Source: Liolophura sinensis (taxonomy: Eukaryota; Mollusca; Polyplacophora; Chitonida; Chitonidae). From it: DNA of 64,000 bases. Under the pieces are notes generated by a model that made no database searches, was not told the DNA's origin, and was given only the letters and a program-made list of their open reading frames with translations. Positions 11,701 to 22,543 of this stretch are shown here, piece after piece. Numbering within the stretch: position 1 is the first letter of the stretch; each line of letters starts with the position of its first letter. The DNA lies in contig NC_088304.1 of the NCBI RefSeq assembly GCF_032854445.1, positions 35,697,551-35,761,550 of the forward strand, written 5' to 3'. Made by a program: the position numbers and the translations under genes.

Positions 11701-14700
11701 TGTAACGTGTTTCTCACTATGTGTACCTCTGTGTTTAGGCTGATATTGGGCCTGTTGGTGTGTGAAATGTTTTTCACTATGTGTACCTCTGTATTCAGGT
11801 TGATCCTGGGCCTGTTGGTGTGCAATGTGTTTCTTACTATGTGTACCTCTGTATTCAGGTTGATCCTGGGCCTGTTGGTGTGCAATGTGTTTCTCACTAT
11901 GTGTACCTCTGTGTTCAGGTTGATCCTGGGCCTGTTGGTGTGCAATGTGTTTCTCACCATGTGTACCTCTGTATTCAGGTTGATCCTGGTCCTCTTGGTG
12001 TGTAATGTGTTTCTTACTATGTGTACCTCTGTATTCAGGTTTATGTTGTGTTTGTAGGTGTGTGAAATGTTTTTCACTATGTGTACCTCTGTTTTTAGGT
12101 TGATCCTGGGCCTGTTGGTGTGCAATGTGTTTCTCACTATTTGTACCTCTGTGTTCAGGTTGATGTTGGGCCTGTTGATGTGTAATGTGTTTCTCACTAT
12201 GTGTACCTCTATTTTCAGGTTGATGTTGGGCCTGTTGGTTTGTAATGGGTTTCTCACTATGTGTACCTCTGTGTTTAGGTTGATGTTGGGCCTGTTGGGT
12301 TGTAATGTGTTTCTCACTATGTGTACCTCTGTATTCAGGTTGATGTTGGGCCTGTTGATGTGTAACTTGTTTCTCACTATGTGTACCTCTGTATTCAGGT
12401 TGATGTTGGGCCTGTTGGTGTGCAATGTGTTTCTCACTATGTGTACCTCTGTGTTCAGGTTGATGCTGGACCTGTTGGTGTGCTATGTGTTTCTCACTAT
12501 GTGTACCTCTGTATTCAGGTTGATGTTGGGTCTGTTGGTGTGTAATGTGTTTCTTACTATGTGTACCTCTGTATTCAGGTTGATCCTGGGCCTGTTGGTG
12601 TGCAATGTGTTTCTCACTATGTGTACCTCTGTATTCAGGTTGATCCTGGGCCTGTTGGTGTGTAATGTGTTTCTTACTATGTGTACCTCTGTATTCAAGT
12701 TGATGTTGGGTTTGTTGGTGTGTGAAATGTTTTTCACTATGTGTACCTCTGTATTCAGGTTGATCCTGGGCCTGTTGGTGTGCAATGTGTTTCTCACTAT
12801 TTTGTACCTCTGTGTTCAGGTTGATGATGGGCCTGTTGGTGTGTAATGTTTTTCTCACTATGTGTACCTCTGTGTTCAGGTTGATGTTGGGCCTGTTGGT
12901 GTGTAATGTGTTTCTCACTATGTGTACCTCTGTATTCAGGTTGATCCTGGGCCTGTTGGTGTGCAATGTGTTTCTCACTATGTGTACCTCTGTGTTCAGG
13001 TTGATCTTGGGCCTGTTGGTGTGTAATGTGTTTCTTACTATGTGTACCTCTGTATTCAGGTTGATGTTGGGCCTGTTGGTGTGCAATGTGTTTCTCACTA
13101 TGTGTACCTCTGTGTTCAGGTTGATGTTGGGTCTGTTGGTGTGTGAAATGTTTCTCACTATGTGTACCTCTGTATTCAGGTTGATGTTGGGCCTGTTGGT
13201 GTGTAATGTGTTTCTCACTATGTGTACCTCTGTATTCAGGTTGATGTTGGGCCTGTTGGTGTGTAATGTGTTTCTCACTATGTGTACCTCTGTATTTAGG
13301 TTGATGTTGGGCCTGTTGGTGTGTAATGTGTTTCTCACTATGTGTACCTCTGTGTTCAGGTTGATCCTGGGCCTGTTGGTGTGCAATGTGTTTCTCACTA
13401 TGTGTACCTCTGTGTTCAGGTTGATCTTGGGCCTGTTGGTGTGTAATGTGTTTCTTACTATGTGTACCTCTGTATTCAGGTTGATGTTGGGCCTGTTGGT
13501 GTGCAATGTGTTTCTCACTATGTGTACCTCTGTGTTCAGGTTGATGTTGGGTCTGTTGGTGTGTGAAATGTTTCTCACTATGTGTACCTCTGTATTCAGG
13601 TTGATGTTGGGCCTGTTGGTGTGTAATGTGTTTCTCACTATGTGTACCTCTGTATTCAGGTTGATGTTGGGCCTGTTGGTGTGTAATGTGTTTCTCACTA
13701 TGTGTACCTCTGTATTCAGGTTGATGTTGGGCCTGTTGGTGTGTAATGTGTTTCTCACTATGTGTACCTCTGTATTCAGGTTGATGTTGGACCTCTTGGT
13801 GTGTAATGTGTTTCTCACTATGTGTACCTCTGTGTTCAGGTTGATCCTGGGCCTGTTGGTGTGTAATGTGTTTCTCACTATGTGTACCTCTGTATTCAGG
13901 TTGATGTTGGGTCTGTTGGTGTGTGAAATGTTTCTCACTATGTGTACCTCTGTGTTCAGGTTGATCCTGGGCCTGTTGGTGTGTAAAATGTTTCTCACTA
14001 TGTGTACCTCTGTGTTCAGGTTGATCCTGGGCCTGTTGGTGTGTAATGTGTTCCTCTCCATGTGGATGAGTGCGGGGGTAGCAGTGATGATGATCCCAAT
14101 TATGAAGACCCTGGTGGACAAACTGAATGAGGCGGAGATTTCCTCGCCAGGTTGTTATTACGTTTTTTGTTTTATGTCAGACCCAAGTGTTCATGTAGGT
14201 ATATATTTAACACGTTAAACTTCAGCGCTCACTCCACTCACCTGAGTTTAGCTAGACGTATGTGGAAATTTAAAAATATCAAAATTTCAATGTTGCCTGA
14301 ATGTATAGTAATTGAAATGTAGCTAACAATATAAGCCGTGGTGCACCATTCCCAAGCTCTAGTTTTACCAAATCAAAATGAACGTTTGTTTTACATGATT
14401 TACAGATAAACATAAAGGAGTTGAGTTTGATTTAGTATAGCCAAGGCAGTCCAGAAAATGATACAGTGTAACACATATGTCTGTTTGACTTGCAGATATT
14501 GAAATGTCAGATATTCCTGAGGAGGTGTCTCCAAACGGAACAGAGGACACGAAGTCATCACTTGATCGGAATACTGATCCGCATGGGGCTGAGAGTTCTT
14601 CAACACAATCACGGTATGTGTCAGTAGGGTTAGGTTTTGTGTACCTCATGTCATTGTACCCCACTAAACGAAAATTGAAAGATTTGTATTAAAGTATATA

Positions 14701-17700
14701 TGATCAAACATATACCCCCACTGAACCATCGAACAATATATCATGTTAGAAAGGAAAATAGATACAAAAAACTCCTCGATCACACATTGTCAAATCCAAC
14801 CTGATTGATGAACTGGAAATGGTCCCTAAATAATTGGTATGATGTTGTAGTGATGCATAAAGAGTGTAAAACAAGTACCATTTCAAATCTGTGATATGAC
14901 CCGGCCCGGTTTTAATCCCATGTGTTCCGATGTCGAGGCAGAAGCTGGAACCGTTAGGCTACCGAGGCGGTAGCTGTGCATGATGTGTTTGGATATCTTT
15001 ATTTTTTTGAATGATTCAACATCGTTGGACATAGGCTTGTTTTAACATCGGGAATTGAAAATATGTATGCTTTGAATTTTTTACAGGTCTGCTTCGGACA
15101 CAAACGCGGAGCTTTATAAAGCGCTCAGTCTGTGTATAGCTTATGGAACATCTTTGGGGTCGACTGCCACTTTGACAGGTGGTCCTGTCAATCTGGTTAT
15201 GCAAGGCCTGGCGGATCAGTAAGTTACCGCAATTATACCACAGAGATCACAGAAGTAATTATAAGATCTCCTTTACCTTGATGGTTATAATTCGTAATGA
15301 AAAGTAATGACATGTACCTGTGTCTCACCTTCTATCTCATCAGGTTTTTCGAGCGTTACGGTTTGACGTCGGGTGTGACATTTGGTAACTGGTTTGTGTA
15401 CGCCTTCCCCATGGTTGTTATCATCACACTGCTCACCTGGCTGTGGTTTATCGTCCTTTTCCTCAAATGCAGGTTTGTCCATGTCTGCCTTATTCATTTA
15501 CCTTCCTTAGACTTGTATTTTGTGGGCAAAGCATGGGTTAGGTATATTTGAACACAATAGAGGATGATATGTTTATCAAAAGGTACAAGAAAATAATTCA
15601 GTGAGTGTGCAAAATTCCATCGAGTTTTCAAAATTAATTTAGCAAATCTTCAGCAGAGAGCACTTGTTGACCCGTTATATAAAAGAACTACGGTATGTAT
15701 TTGATTTGTTTATTTGATTGGTGTTTTACGTCGTACCCAAGAATATTTCACTTATACGACGGTTGCTAGCATTATTGTGGGAGGAAATCGGGCAGAGCCC
15801 GGGTGAAACCCACGACCATCCGCACGTTGCTGACAGACCTTCTCACTTACTCCACAGTATGTAGCAGGGTTACACAGTAGGCCTGTATACATATATGGTA
15901 GCTAAGATTCGCATCCAATCAGTTTTGCTTGTACTACTTATGCACATGTACCACTTATTGTGCTTGTGGATGTGCACATTTTGTACACAGTCCATTTTTA
16001 TAATGCGTGAACATACATGGACCCTTCAAGAAATATCCATCAACATGATACTGTCACCGCAGGTAGGCCTCCTCAAAGTTCTATTCTTACAGAGGCTGTA
16101 TCAGACGAGGGCATAATCCCGACGCTAGGGCAGAGGCTGAAGAGCGAGCTATGAAACACATCCGGCAGGAATACGCCGATATGGGATCCATCACGTGAGC
16201 TTTAGTTGTTCACATATTCGATACATATTTAATGGCGTACTCATTAATTTGAGACCAGTGTGTCTTTTGACGAAATATATACGGTATGTTTCCGATTCAG
16301 CTTTGAAACCTGTTGTTTTCGCTCGATTAAAAACTTGTTTTTCTGGAAACCTACAAACTGTAGCTCTTTGAAGTTAGTCAGGAAAATTCTCGGCAATGTA
16401 ATCTTGCACAGTATTGAACTTTGTTCTTCAAGGTCGCTTAGTTTTTCGGACATATTGGATTTTCGAATCTTTAAAAATGTTCTCAAAAATCAATGGTCGG
16501 ATCCTTCGAAAGTATGGCAGTCATGTAGAGCAATACTACTAACAGAAAGATTGAAGAAGACATTAAAATCTGTTAAAAAACTTAAGAATTTAAAGGTTTT
16601 AAATTTGACAGTAACCGTGATGTATTCCGGTGTATTTCGGGCCTGTCATTCCGAATCTCCTTTTGTTTTTTGTCTAAGGACGTGTCTTTTTGAAAGGTAA
16701 TTAATTTTGGTGTTTGGCAGTTACGTAATTTCTGTCCTTGTCAAAGGAAATCTGTTAGAGCTCGAACTTTGTAATTTGCACCAAATTGTAGCCCAGAATA
16801 TGTTCCTTCCGCGGTTTCTGAACACATTTGAGCTACGATAAAAAATTTTAATAGACATCTCCCTATTTCAGAAATAGAAATTTTGGCTCATTCACTAAAT
16901 CTAAACCTATGGACAATCACATCTATTTGCACTTGCCAGATTTCAATGGACAAGCGTCATTGTCATGTCGCAGACTGCTCTGTTACTGAAACAGAAGCTG
17001 AATTCTATTCCAGCAGTCTACTTGGAAGCTCTGAAACTCCAAGAAGTTCTATTTATTCTCTTTCTGTAATATGCTTCTTTGTTGCAGGATGGATTTCCAC
17101 CATTCTTTTATCTAGTGCTGCTTCACAGAGACGACTTACAGAAAGGAAATAAGTCGCCCCGCCCGAGCCATTATACTGATACGGGTCAAGAAGTCGTTGC
17201 ACTATCTCCTTCAAGCTAAACGCCAAGCGAGGAATTACAACTTCCTCTTTTAAAGTCCAAGGTGTCACTCGACCCAGGATTGACCCTGGATCTACCGCTC
17301 CAGTAGTAGAAAAAGAAAACAATCGCTGGAAACCCTCGTTCGCTACATGTATATGTGCAGGTTGAATTAATTTAAAATTTGCCGTGTGTTAACATGCACC
17401 ATTCTTACCGACATGCCACATTATACATTACACTTTACTTACAGATATCCGGAAATCATTGTGTTGACAGATCTCGTCATATTAATTCTTCTCTACATCA
17501 CAAAAGATCTGTACCTCGCTCCTGGCTGGGACAGCGTTTTTAAAAAAGGGTAGGTCTATGTGCTCATAATTGTCAAAAACATTTTGATAGTTCCCCAAGT
17601 AGCACTTTGAGAAACTTTATATGTAATGTTTATAAGCGCATGTTTTACACTTATCAAAATGGAAAATGCCCATTTTTTAAATTGAAAATGGGCGCGATTA

Positions 17701-20700
17701 AAAGTGTCAGTTTTGATTTTACCATCATGCATTAACAGTAAAACGACATGAATGACGTCGTAGTTGTTCACGTCCATTGTGCATGATCGCCTAGCCATTT
17801 TATTTACCATCACCCACTTCGCCATCACCAGTTTCATCGTCATCACCGCCATCGCCATATCATCATTCTCATCATCATCATCATCATGACAATCGTACTC
17901 ATCATCATTTCAATAATTACTGACAATAGTATATGGCCATGCCATGATTCGTTTCTTTAGTTTCCCCTCGGTGATTTATCTTCAGCTATGTTGGTAGTTC
18001 TGCGCCCACCATTCTGGCCGCCATGGTTCTCTTCGTCATACCAGCCTCCTCTCCTAGAGAGTTCATCAACAAGAGAGGTAAGAACTATAATTATGGTATA
18101 GTCCATATAAATTTATTTCCATATAAAACATTTACGTAGAATTAACTTACATGACTGTGAAAACTTTAATGATAATTTCACATTGTGTGGCAAAAAGGGT
18201 GTTCCCTGGTATTTACCAAACGGCATAAGCAAACCTATGAAAACGCCAGTTTAAGGGACAACAACTAATTTTAGGATTGGCCTCAATAGCGCTTGGCGTT
18301 CAGCATGAAAGAGATAGTGCAACGACTGGTTGACCCGTATCAGTATGATGGCTCCGGCGGGTCCGCTTACTTGCCTTCGGTAAGTCGTCCCATTGAAGAA
18401 GCAATAGAGACTGTAAAAAAAAAACTTTAGAATTCGGTTCTGCAACAAGGAGGCACATTACATGCATTCTAAGGACCACTTCGTCGTGATATGTCTGTAT
18501 TTGTTAAATACGATGTTATCCCTCAAGCACTCACTCACTCACTAATTTTAGGCCACGTTGCAGACTGCACGAGTAGTATACATGAACGTAGTATAAACAT
18601 GTTTAACTTTTAATAAAGGTTTTTCCTTATTTCCCCCAGAGTTCACCCCGATAATAACCTGGTCCGATGTGACGAAGACAGTGCCTTGGGGTGTCATCTG
18701 GTTATTAGGGGGAGGCTTTGCTCTGGTCCTCGCTTCTCAGGTATGCAGTGGTCGTGTTGACTTCAGAGTTGAAAACAGACATGATTCCAGCATACATGTA
18801 TTTTGTTAACACCTAGATCAACACCTGCTTGTATGTTGTTGAACCCTGTGTAAAGCCTGGATTGGTGGACCACTTCTCGTGTCCAGTTTGTTGAAAACCG
18901 TACCAGCTGGTGATACTATTTACGTTTTTTGCTTACAGAGGTCTGGTCTGTCCGCATTAATCGGAGGCCAGTTCTCGGTGTTCTCCGGATTGGAGCCCTG
19001 GGTGATGACATTGATACTGAGTGCTATAACGGCTTTCTTGACAGAGTTCACCAGCAACGCGGCCACCATCACGATGCTGGTGCCTATTGTCGGCGAACTG
19101 GTGAGCAAAATGCTGGAAATCACAGCCAAACTTCCATCGGATACTGTCCTGTGGCACTGAATACAAGCCGCATGGTGCCAGACTGTGGGGCACACAACCA
19201 CCCAGTACGGAGTACATTGTAGCTACATGCATCACGTGATACATGTAATTATAGAGCACGTGGTATGTCACTTCACGGGGACTCCTTAAATGGATAAAAC
19301 AGAATGACCATGTAAAATGTCAGGGCGAATTCAAGAACGAAGGCTATTTCGTTGAATCTTTATCATATATTTGTCTAATTCCACAAACAAAGAACGGGGG
19401 GTGGGGGGGGGGGGGGTGATTCTTGGTGGTATACACATCTGCACTTTCAAAGTACTGATGTGTTTGTATTGATATTGTGTGGTCAATCTTTTTCTCGTAA
19501 ATCGACACGGTACCGATACTGCACATTGTACAGTGTGCAGTGCTAAATACATGCTCAGTTGTAAGTTCAGGGATATAAAAATGAATAAATAACTCGTGTA
19601 TTCTAACAATGCACAGAGCCCGTGTAGAACAAAGCCTTACCAATTAGGAGTGTCACTCATCGACGTGTAAACTGCATTTTTCATTAGACACCAGGGCCAA
19701 GTTGTCGTTGAGGGGAGGGGGTGACATAATAGCCACGTGACAGGACTTGTAATTTGATAGGCTCTTGTCAAACGGTGAATAATTAATGGCGAGAAACCGA
19801 AACGAGCTTTCCATAAGCTGTTACCTGCACGTCATTCAGTTCCGTGCTGTTCATCGTTCTTATAGCGGAGCTTGTCACACGTGACAAATTAGTTGAAGTG
19901 TGTTGTTTGTGAGCCACTTTATTCATGACAGAATCGTATGTCTAAACTGCTGTTCATTCTCGTATCTTTAGTAGGAGACGTAAATTGAGTCAATCGAGTA
20001 AAACACGATGTATTGCTGGATTTGTTTACTAATTATCACACTGTCTACGCTGCTCTGGTTTTTCGCGATCTCCATACTGTACATAGTGTTTTAGTTCATG
20101 TGATCAATCTACTCAAGCCAGGGTTCAGATTTCCGAACGGAGCATGCTCTCGATATCGAAAATAACAGATGTACAGTAGATTTTTTTTTTTTTTTTAATT
20201 GGTGTTTTACGCCGTACTCAAGAATATTTCACTTATACGACGGCGGCCAGCATTATGGTGGGTGGAAACCGGGCACAGCCCGGGGGAAACCCACGACCAT
20301 CCGCAGGTTGCTGGCAGACCTTCCCACTTACGGCCGGAGAGTGTACAGTAGAGCATGTCATTACCGGGCTCACTGTTTGTAATGTTTCCACCATGGTCCA
20401 CGTCAGCAAATATCTCCTACACTGGGCATTGACCATCACAGAGGCAACACACGACACTATAACATCTACAAACCTCCATGGTATATCATAGCTACATTAA
20501 ACTACCAAGTGTTTCGAATGTGCGCCGGGAAGCTTGTGATCGGTTCTGCAGGAGTGCATTGGTTTTGTACCGGGTTCCTCTTTCTTTCCGCCATCTATAA
20601 ATTTCACCGCCATGTGAAGTGCTCACAAATTCTTGACTTGACGTTAAAAACATCATATGAATGAAGAAACGAAATTATTGGCAAATATACATTTTCTGTC

Positions 20701-22230
20701 CCGTGTTCAGACATATATACCTTCTGAAAAATCCGACTAATCGCTGAATATTATCTAAAGGCCTGACTTTCGACCTATCTATTCAAAACCTTGGGGAAGG
20801 TAGCTAAAACAGAGAATACAAACACGAATCAGGATAGAGGTCGCTATAAATCACGCATAAACCCTACCGGCGTTTTACGTGTTGATAAATTATTGACTTT
20901 AAAGTCAATAATTTATCAACAGATAAAAGTCAGATAAATGAATGAACGAAATGACTAGTGAAAAATACATTTTCAAAACCGTCTTTGTTTTATTTTAGGC
21001 TATCCAGTTAAACTTACATCCCATGTCGCTGATCTTCCCAATCACCATGGCGGGGAAGTTTGCGTTCATGACACCCATAGCATCTCCTCCTAACGCCATT
21101 GTGTTCTCCATGGGAGCCCTCAAAATCAGGGATATGGTGAGTGAGGACATGTTATCACAATGTCGTGATAATATCTTAACATTCTGGTAGAAGTAAAGTC
21201 TGTGAATAGTTGATTCTGGCTTTACATCACCTCAATTGTACATCAATCCTATTGCGAGATCAGCTATTGTTATGCGTCAGTATGAAGACTTTATTTATTT
21301 ATTTATTTACTTGACAGGTGTTTTACGCCATACTCAAGAATATTTCACTTATACGACGGCGGCCAGCATTATGGTGGGAGAAAACCGGGCCGGGGCCGGG
21401 GGGAAACGCGCGACCATCCGCAGGCTGCGGTCAGACCCTCGCACGTACGGCCGGAGAGGAAGCCAGCATAGGCTGGATTTGAAATCACAGCGACCGCATT
21501 TGTTGGAGGTCAAGATATTGTGTTTTAAGGTATCCACGCGTACTTGTGGCTCTTCCTGATAAATACGGTCTGGCAAGGTAAGGTAACAAAACAGCAAAAA
21601 AAGGGGCTACTCTCTGACGGAACTAATGTAACATTAGGCTCAGCTATTAGTTCCTTGTTTACTTTTTGAGAAGATACCGCAGTGTACGCATGTTCCACGT
21701 GACCGTTGCTGTCCAATAAAATTCACGGTATTTAACGGTAATTCCGCAACTATACTATTGTAACTCGATATGTGGACCATGTTACACTTAGCGTATCTTT
21801 GTCTGTTCCCGTGGTGGAAATTTCTTTGGTAAAATTGTTGAGTTGACAGGACCTCAGATGTGAATGCTGATCCGAAAATCTTTCCTTAAAACTTCACGAT
21901 CAGTTTTACAAAATGATTTGTCAGACTGTCAGAAATATTCATGATGCTGAAATTAAATGTTATCCAGTGTCTTACCTGCTGTTACCTTCCTACGTCCTTT
22001 TCCGAGCTAATTAAGTGAATACATTTACCGAGGTGAAAATTAACCCGTTCTGTTTTTAGGTCATTGCAGGATTTGTAGTCAACCTGATCTGCCTGCTGGT
22101 GATGAACGTAGGAAGTCAGACCTGGGGTAGGGCATATTTCGGCTGGGACGTTTTCCCGGAAGCCTTGAGGGTGAACGGGACTCTCACTGACACCACAGAA
22201 AATCACACGCTGATTGGCCAGACGGCTTAA
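8762..22230 (+). CDS. SLC13-family sodium-coupled di/tricarboxylate (or sulfate) cotransporter, 14 exons
   Basis: Predicted 584-aa plasma-membrane cotransporter. Coding exons: 8762-8869, 9508-9657, 10235-10350, 14020-14150, 14496-14613, 15087-15218, 15344-15472, 16093-16194, 17445-17549, 17986-18077, 18640-18740, 18939-19100, 20999-21136, 22060-22230. All junctions are GT-AG with matching phases and total 1755 nt. The start has a good context (gccATGG). Family landmarks: FWILEVFPISVTSLLPVVLF (exon 2), GVERWNLHKRLALR (exon 3), LSMWM then S142-A143-G144 (exon 4), an acidic Ser-rich cytosolic loop (exon 5), YGTSLGSTATLTGGPVNL (exon 6), VPWGVIWLLGGGFAL (exon 11), TEFTSNAATITM (exon 12), FAFMTPIASPPNAIVF (exon 13). 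The C-terminus has two N-glycosylation sequons (NGT, NHT). The first SNT sodium motif is changed to SAG and a usually conserved Ser is Lys502, so substrate and ion coupling are uncertain. Length and exon conservation argue for a functional gene. Confidence 0.93.
9100..9420. repeat. Interspersed repeat family 3, copy in SLC13 intron 1
   Basis: The phrases gagacaaaggttgaggcag and ggtggcagtgatgtaaagcg recur in the same order at 30225-30600 and 48345-48670. The end (ggccgtatttcacgggttat) also resembles 39510-39590. There are no coding signs. The class is unknown: no terminal repeats or A/B boxes were recognised. Confidence 0.6.
10440..14019 (+). repeat. 60-bp tandem array (about 60 units) derived from the exon 4 splice acceptor
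   Basis: The unit contains, in order, tttctcactatg, tgtacctctgtattcag and gttgatcctgggcctgttgg plus tgtgtaatg. It matches the last intron bases and first ~45 coding bases of SLC13 exon 4, which directly follows the array. Units before about 11650 are more diverged (tttacttctg, taacgt). Later units are nearly uniform and include a 7-unit higher-order duplication (12901-13320 and 13321-13740). One unit near 12800 is 61 bp. From there to exon 4 the plus frame is open in the exon 4 frame, encoding a 20-residue hydrophobic repeat (LMLGLLVCNVFLTMCTSVFR). The minus strand is also open over long runs. Neither frame is likely to be an independent gene. Confidence 0.95.
14020..14150 (+). CDS. SLC13-like gene, exon 4 (seed of the 60-bp array)
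   Basis: The exon begins immediately after the last array unit's tgtgttcag and completes the split Trp codon left by exon 3 (TG|G), continuing LILGLLVCNVFLSMWMS. It encodes the first re-entrant hairpin region of the transporter and the start of the following cytosolic loop. Its donor (CCAG|gttgtt) is weak. The start is ambiguous in principle, because about 20 upstream copies of the same acceptor would also splice in frame. The 14020 start is chosen because it gives the family-typical spacing between exons 3 and 4. Confidence 0.88.
14151..15696 (+). other. SLC13 introns 4-7 region with exons 5-7
   Basis: Exon 5 (14496-14613) encodes a hydrophilic loop. Exon 6 (15087-15218) carries the LTGGPVNL loop, where the family has LTGTTPNL. 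Exon 7 (15344-15472) carries a membrane segment (WFVYAFPMVVIITLLTWLWF). No repeats were recognised in these introns. Confidence 0.8.
15697..15848 (-). repeat. SINE family 1, 5'-truncated, in SLC13 intron 7
   Basis: The tail block (ttgattggtgttttacgtcg) and core are present on the minus strand. The copy ends near gacagaccttctcactta, without the tRNA-like head. Confidence 0.85.
16195..17065. other. SLC13 intron 8, left part
   Basis: No repeat copy was recognised. Frames of 146 aa (16260-16700, plus) and 80 aa (16244-16486, minus) are open but resemble no family I know and lack conserved motifs. They are treated as chance. Confidence 0.4.
17066..17330 (-). repeat. SINE family 2 (type b), in SLC13 intron 8
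   Basis: Read on the minus strand it contains the B-box-like gggtcaatcct, then cttggcgtttagc, gacccgtatcagtataatgg, gtaagtcgtctctgtgaagc and tcctgcaacaaag. The same order occurs at 50610-50962 and 18276-18545. Confidence 0.8.
17855..17910. repeat. CAT/ATC trinucleotide microsatellite
   Basis: Interrupted run of (atc)n including tcatcatcatcatcatcatg, in SLC13 intron 9. Confidence 0.9.
18276..18545 (+). repeat. SINE family 2 (type b), 5'-truncated, in SLC13 intron 10
   Basis: Starts near gcgcttggcgttcagcatga and runs through gttgacccgtatcagtatga, cttcggtaagtcgtccc and ctgcaacaaggaggcac to the tail cactcactcactcac. The tRNA-like head is missing. Confidence 0.85.
19101..20179. other. SLC13 intron 12, left part
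   Basis: Contains a G-rich run (19396-19416: six G, one T, fourteen G) that may be hard to sequence accurately. No other element was recognised. Confidence 0.6.
20180..20345 (-). repeat. SINE family 1, 5'-truncated, in SLC13 intron 12
   Basis: A T-run tail, attggtgttttacgccgtac, the full core and body up to cttacggccggagag are present. The tRNA-like head is absent. Confidence 0.88.
20880..20921. repeat. 42-bp perfect palindrome in SLC13 intron 12
   Basis: The arm tgttgataaattattgactt is followed by t, and the second 21-base arm is its exact reverse complement with no spacer. It lies about 80 bases upstream of the exon 13 acceptor and could extrude as a hairpin in DNA or RNA. Confidence 0.95.
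21287..21515 (-). repeat. SINE family 1, long copy in SLC13 intron 13
   Basis: Tail (TTTA)n, gtgttttacgccatactc, core, body and the complement of the B-box region (tgaaatcacagcgaccgcat) are present. The outermost part of the head is missing. Confidence 0.88.
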
Positions 22231-22537
22231 GAGAACACGCATGTGCAGCACCAAATTGAGTGTGTGGTGTCACAGTCTGACCAGAACGCCAGTAAAACTC
22301 GTAGCAAGACCCGAATCCACAAAACCAGTCTGATAGATCCAAATTTAAGAAAAGATTCAAGGCTTACTTTTAGACAATTTGACTTAAATTGGTAACACTC
22401 ATTAAGTGGTATTTTAATACAAACATATCAAAATTCCAATCACTTGGACCGTGAGTTACGTATTATATCGAGTTTTAAGTTTTTGTTAAAAGACAAAGCA
22501 CTTGGTGGAATCTTCCGTGGATTTTTTGTCTTCTGGC

Positions 22538-22543
22538 AATAAA
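22538..22543 (+). promoter_or_regulatory. Candidate polyadenylation signal of the SLC13-like gene
   Basis: An AATAAA hexamer lies about 310 bases after the stop codon, in AT-rich DNA. It is the first canonical hexamer downstream; use is inferred only. Confidence 0.45.

Noticed and set aside
11554-14121. 855-residue minus-strand open frame made of a 20-residue Asn/His/Thr-rich repeat
   Set aside because: It is the antisense of the 60-bp array. Openness follows from a period divisible by three and unit homogeneity, and it starts inside SLC13 exon 4 antisense sequence with no promoter or unique domain.
16244-16700. 146-residue plus frame and 80-residue minus frame in SLC13 intron 8
   Set aside because: No family motif and no splice partner; lies within an intron. 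Likely chance.
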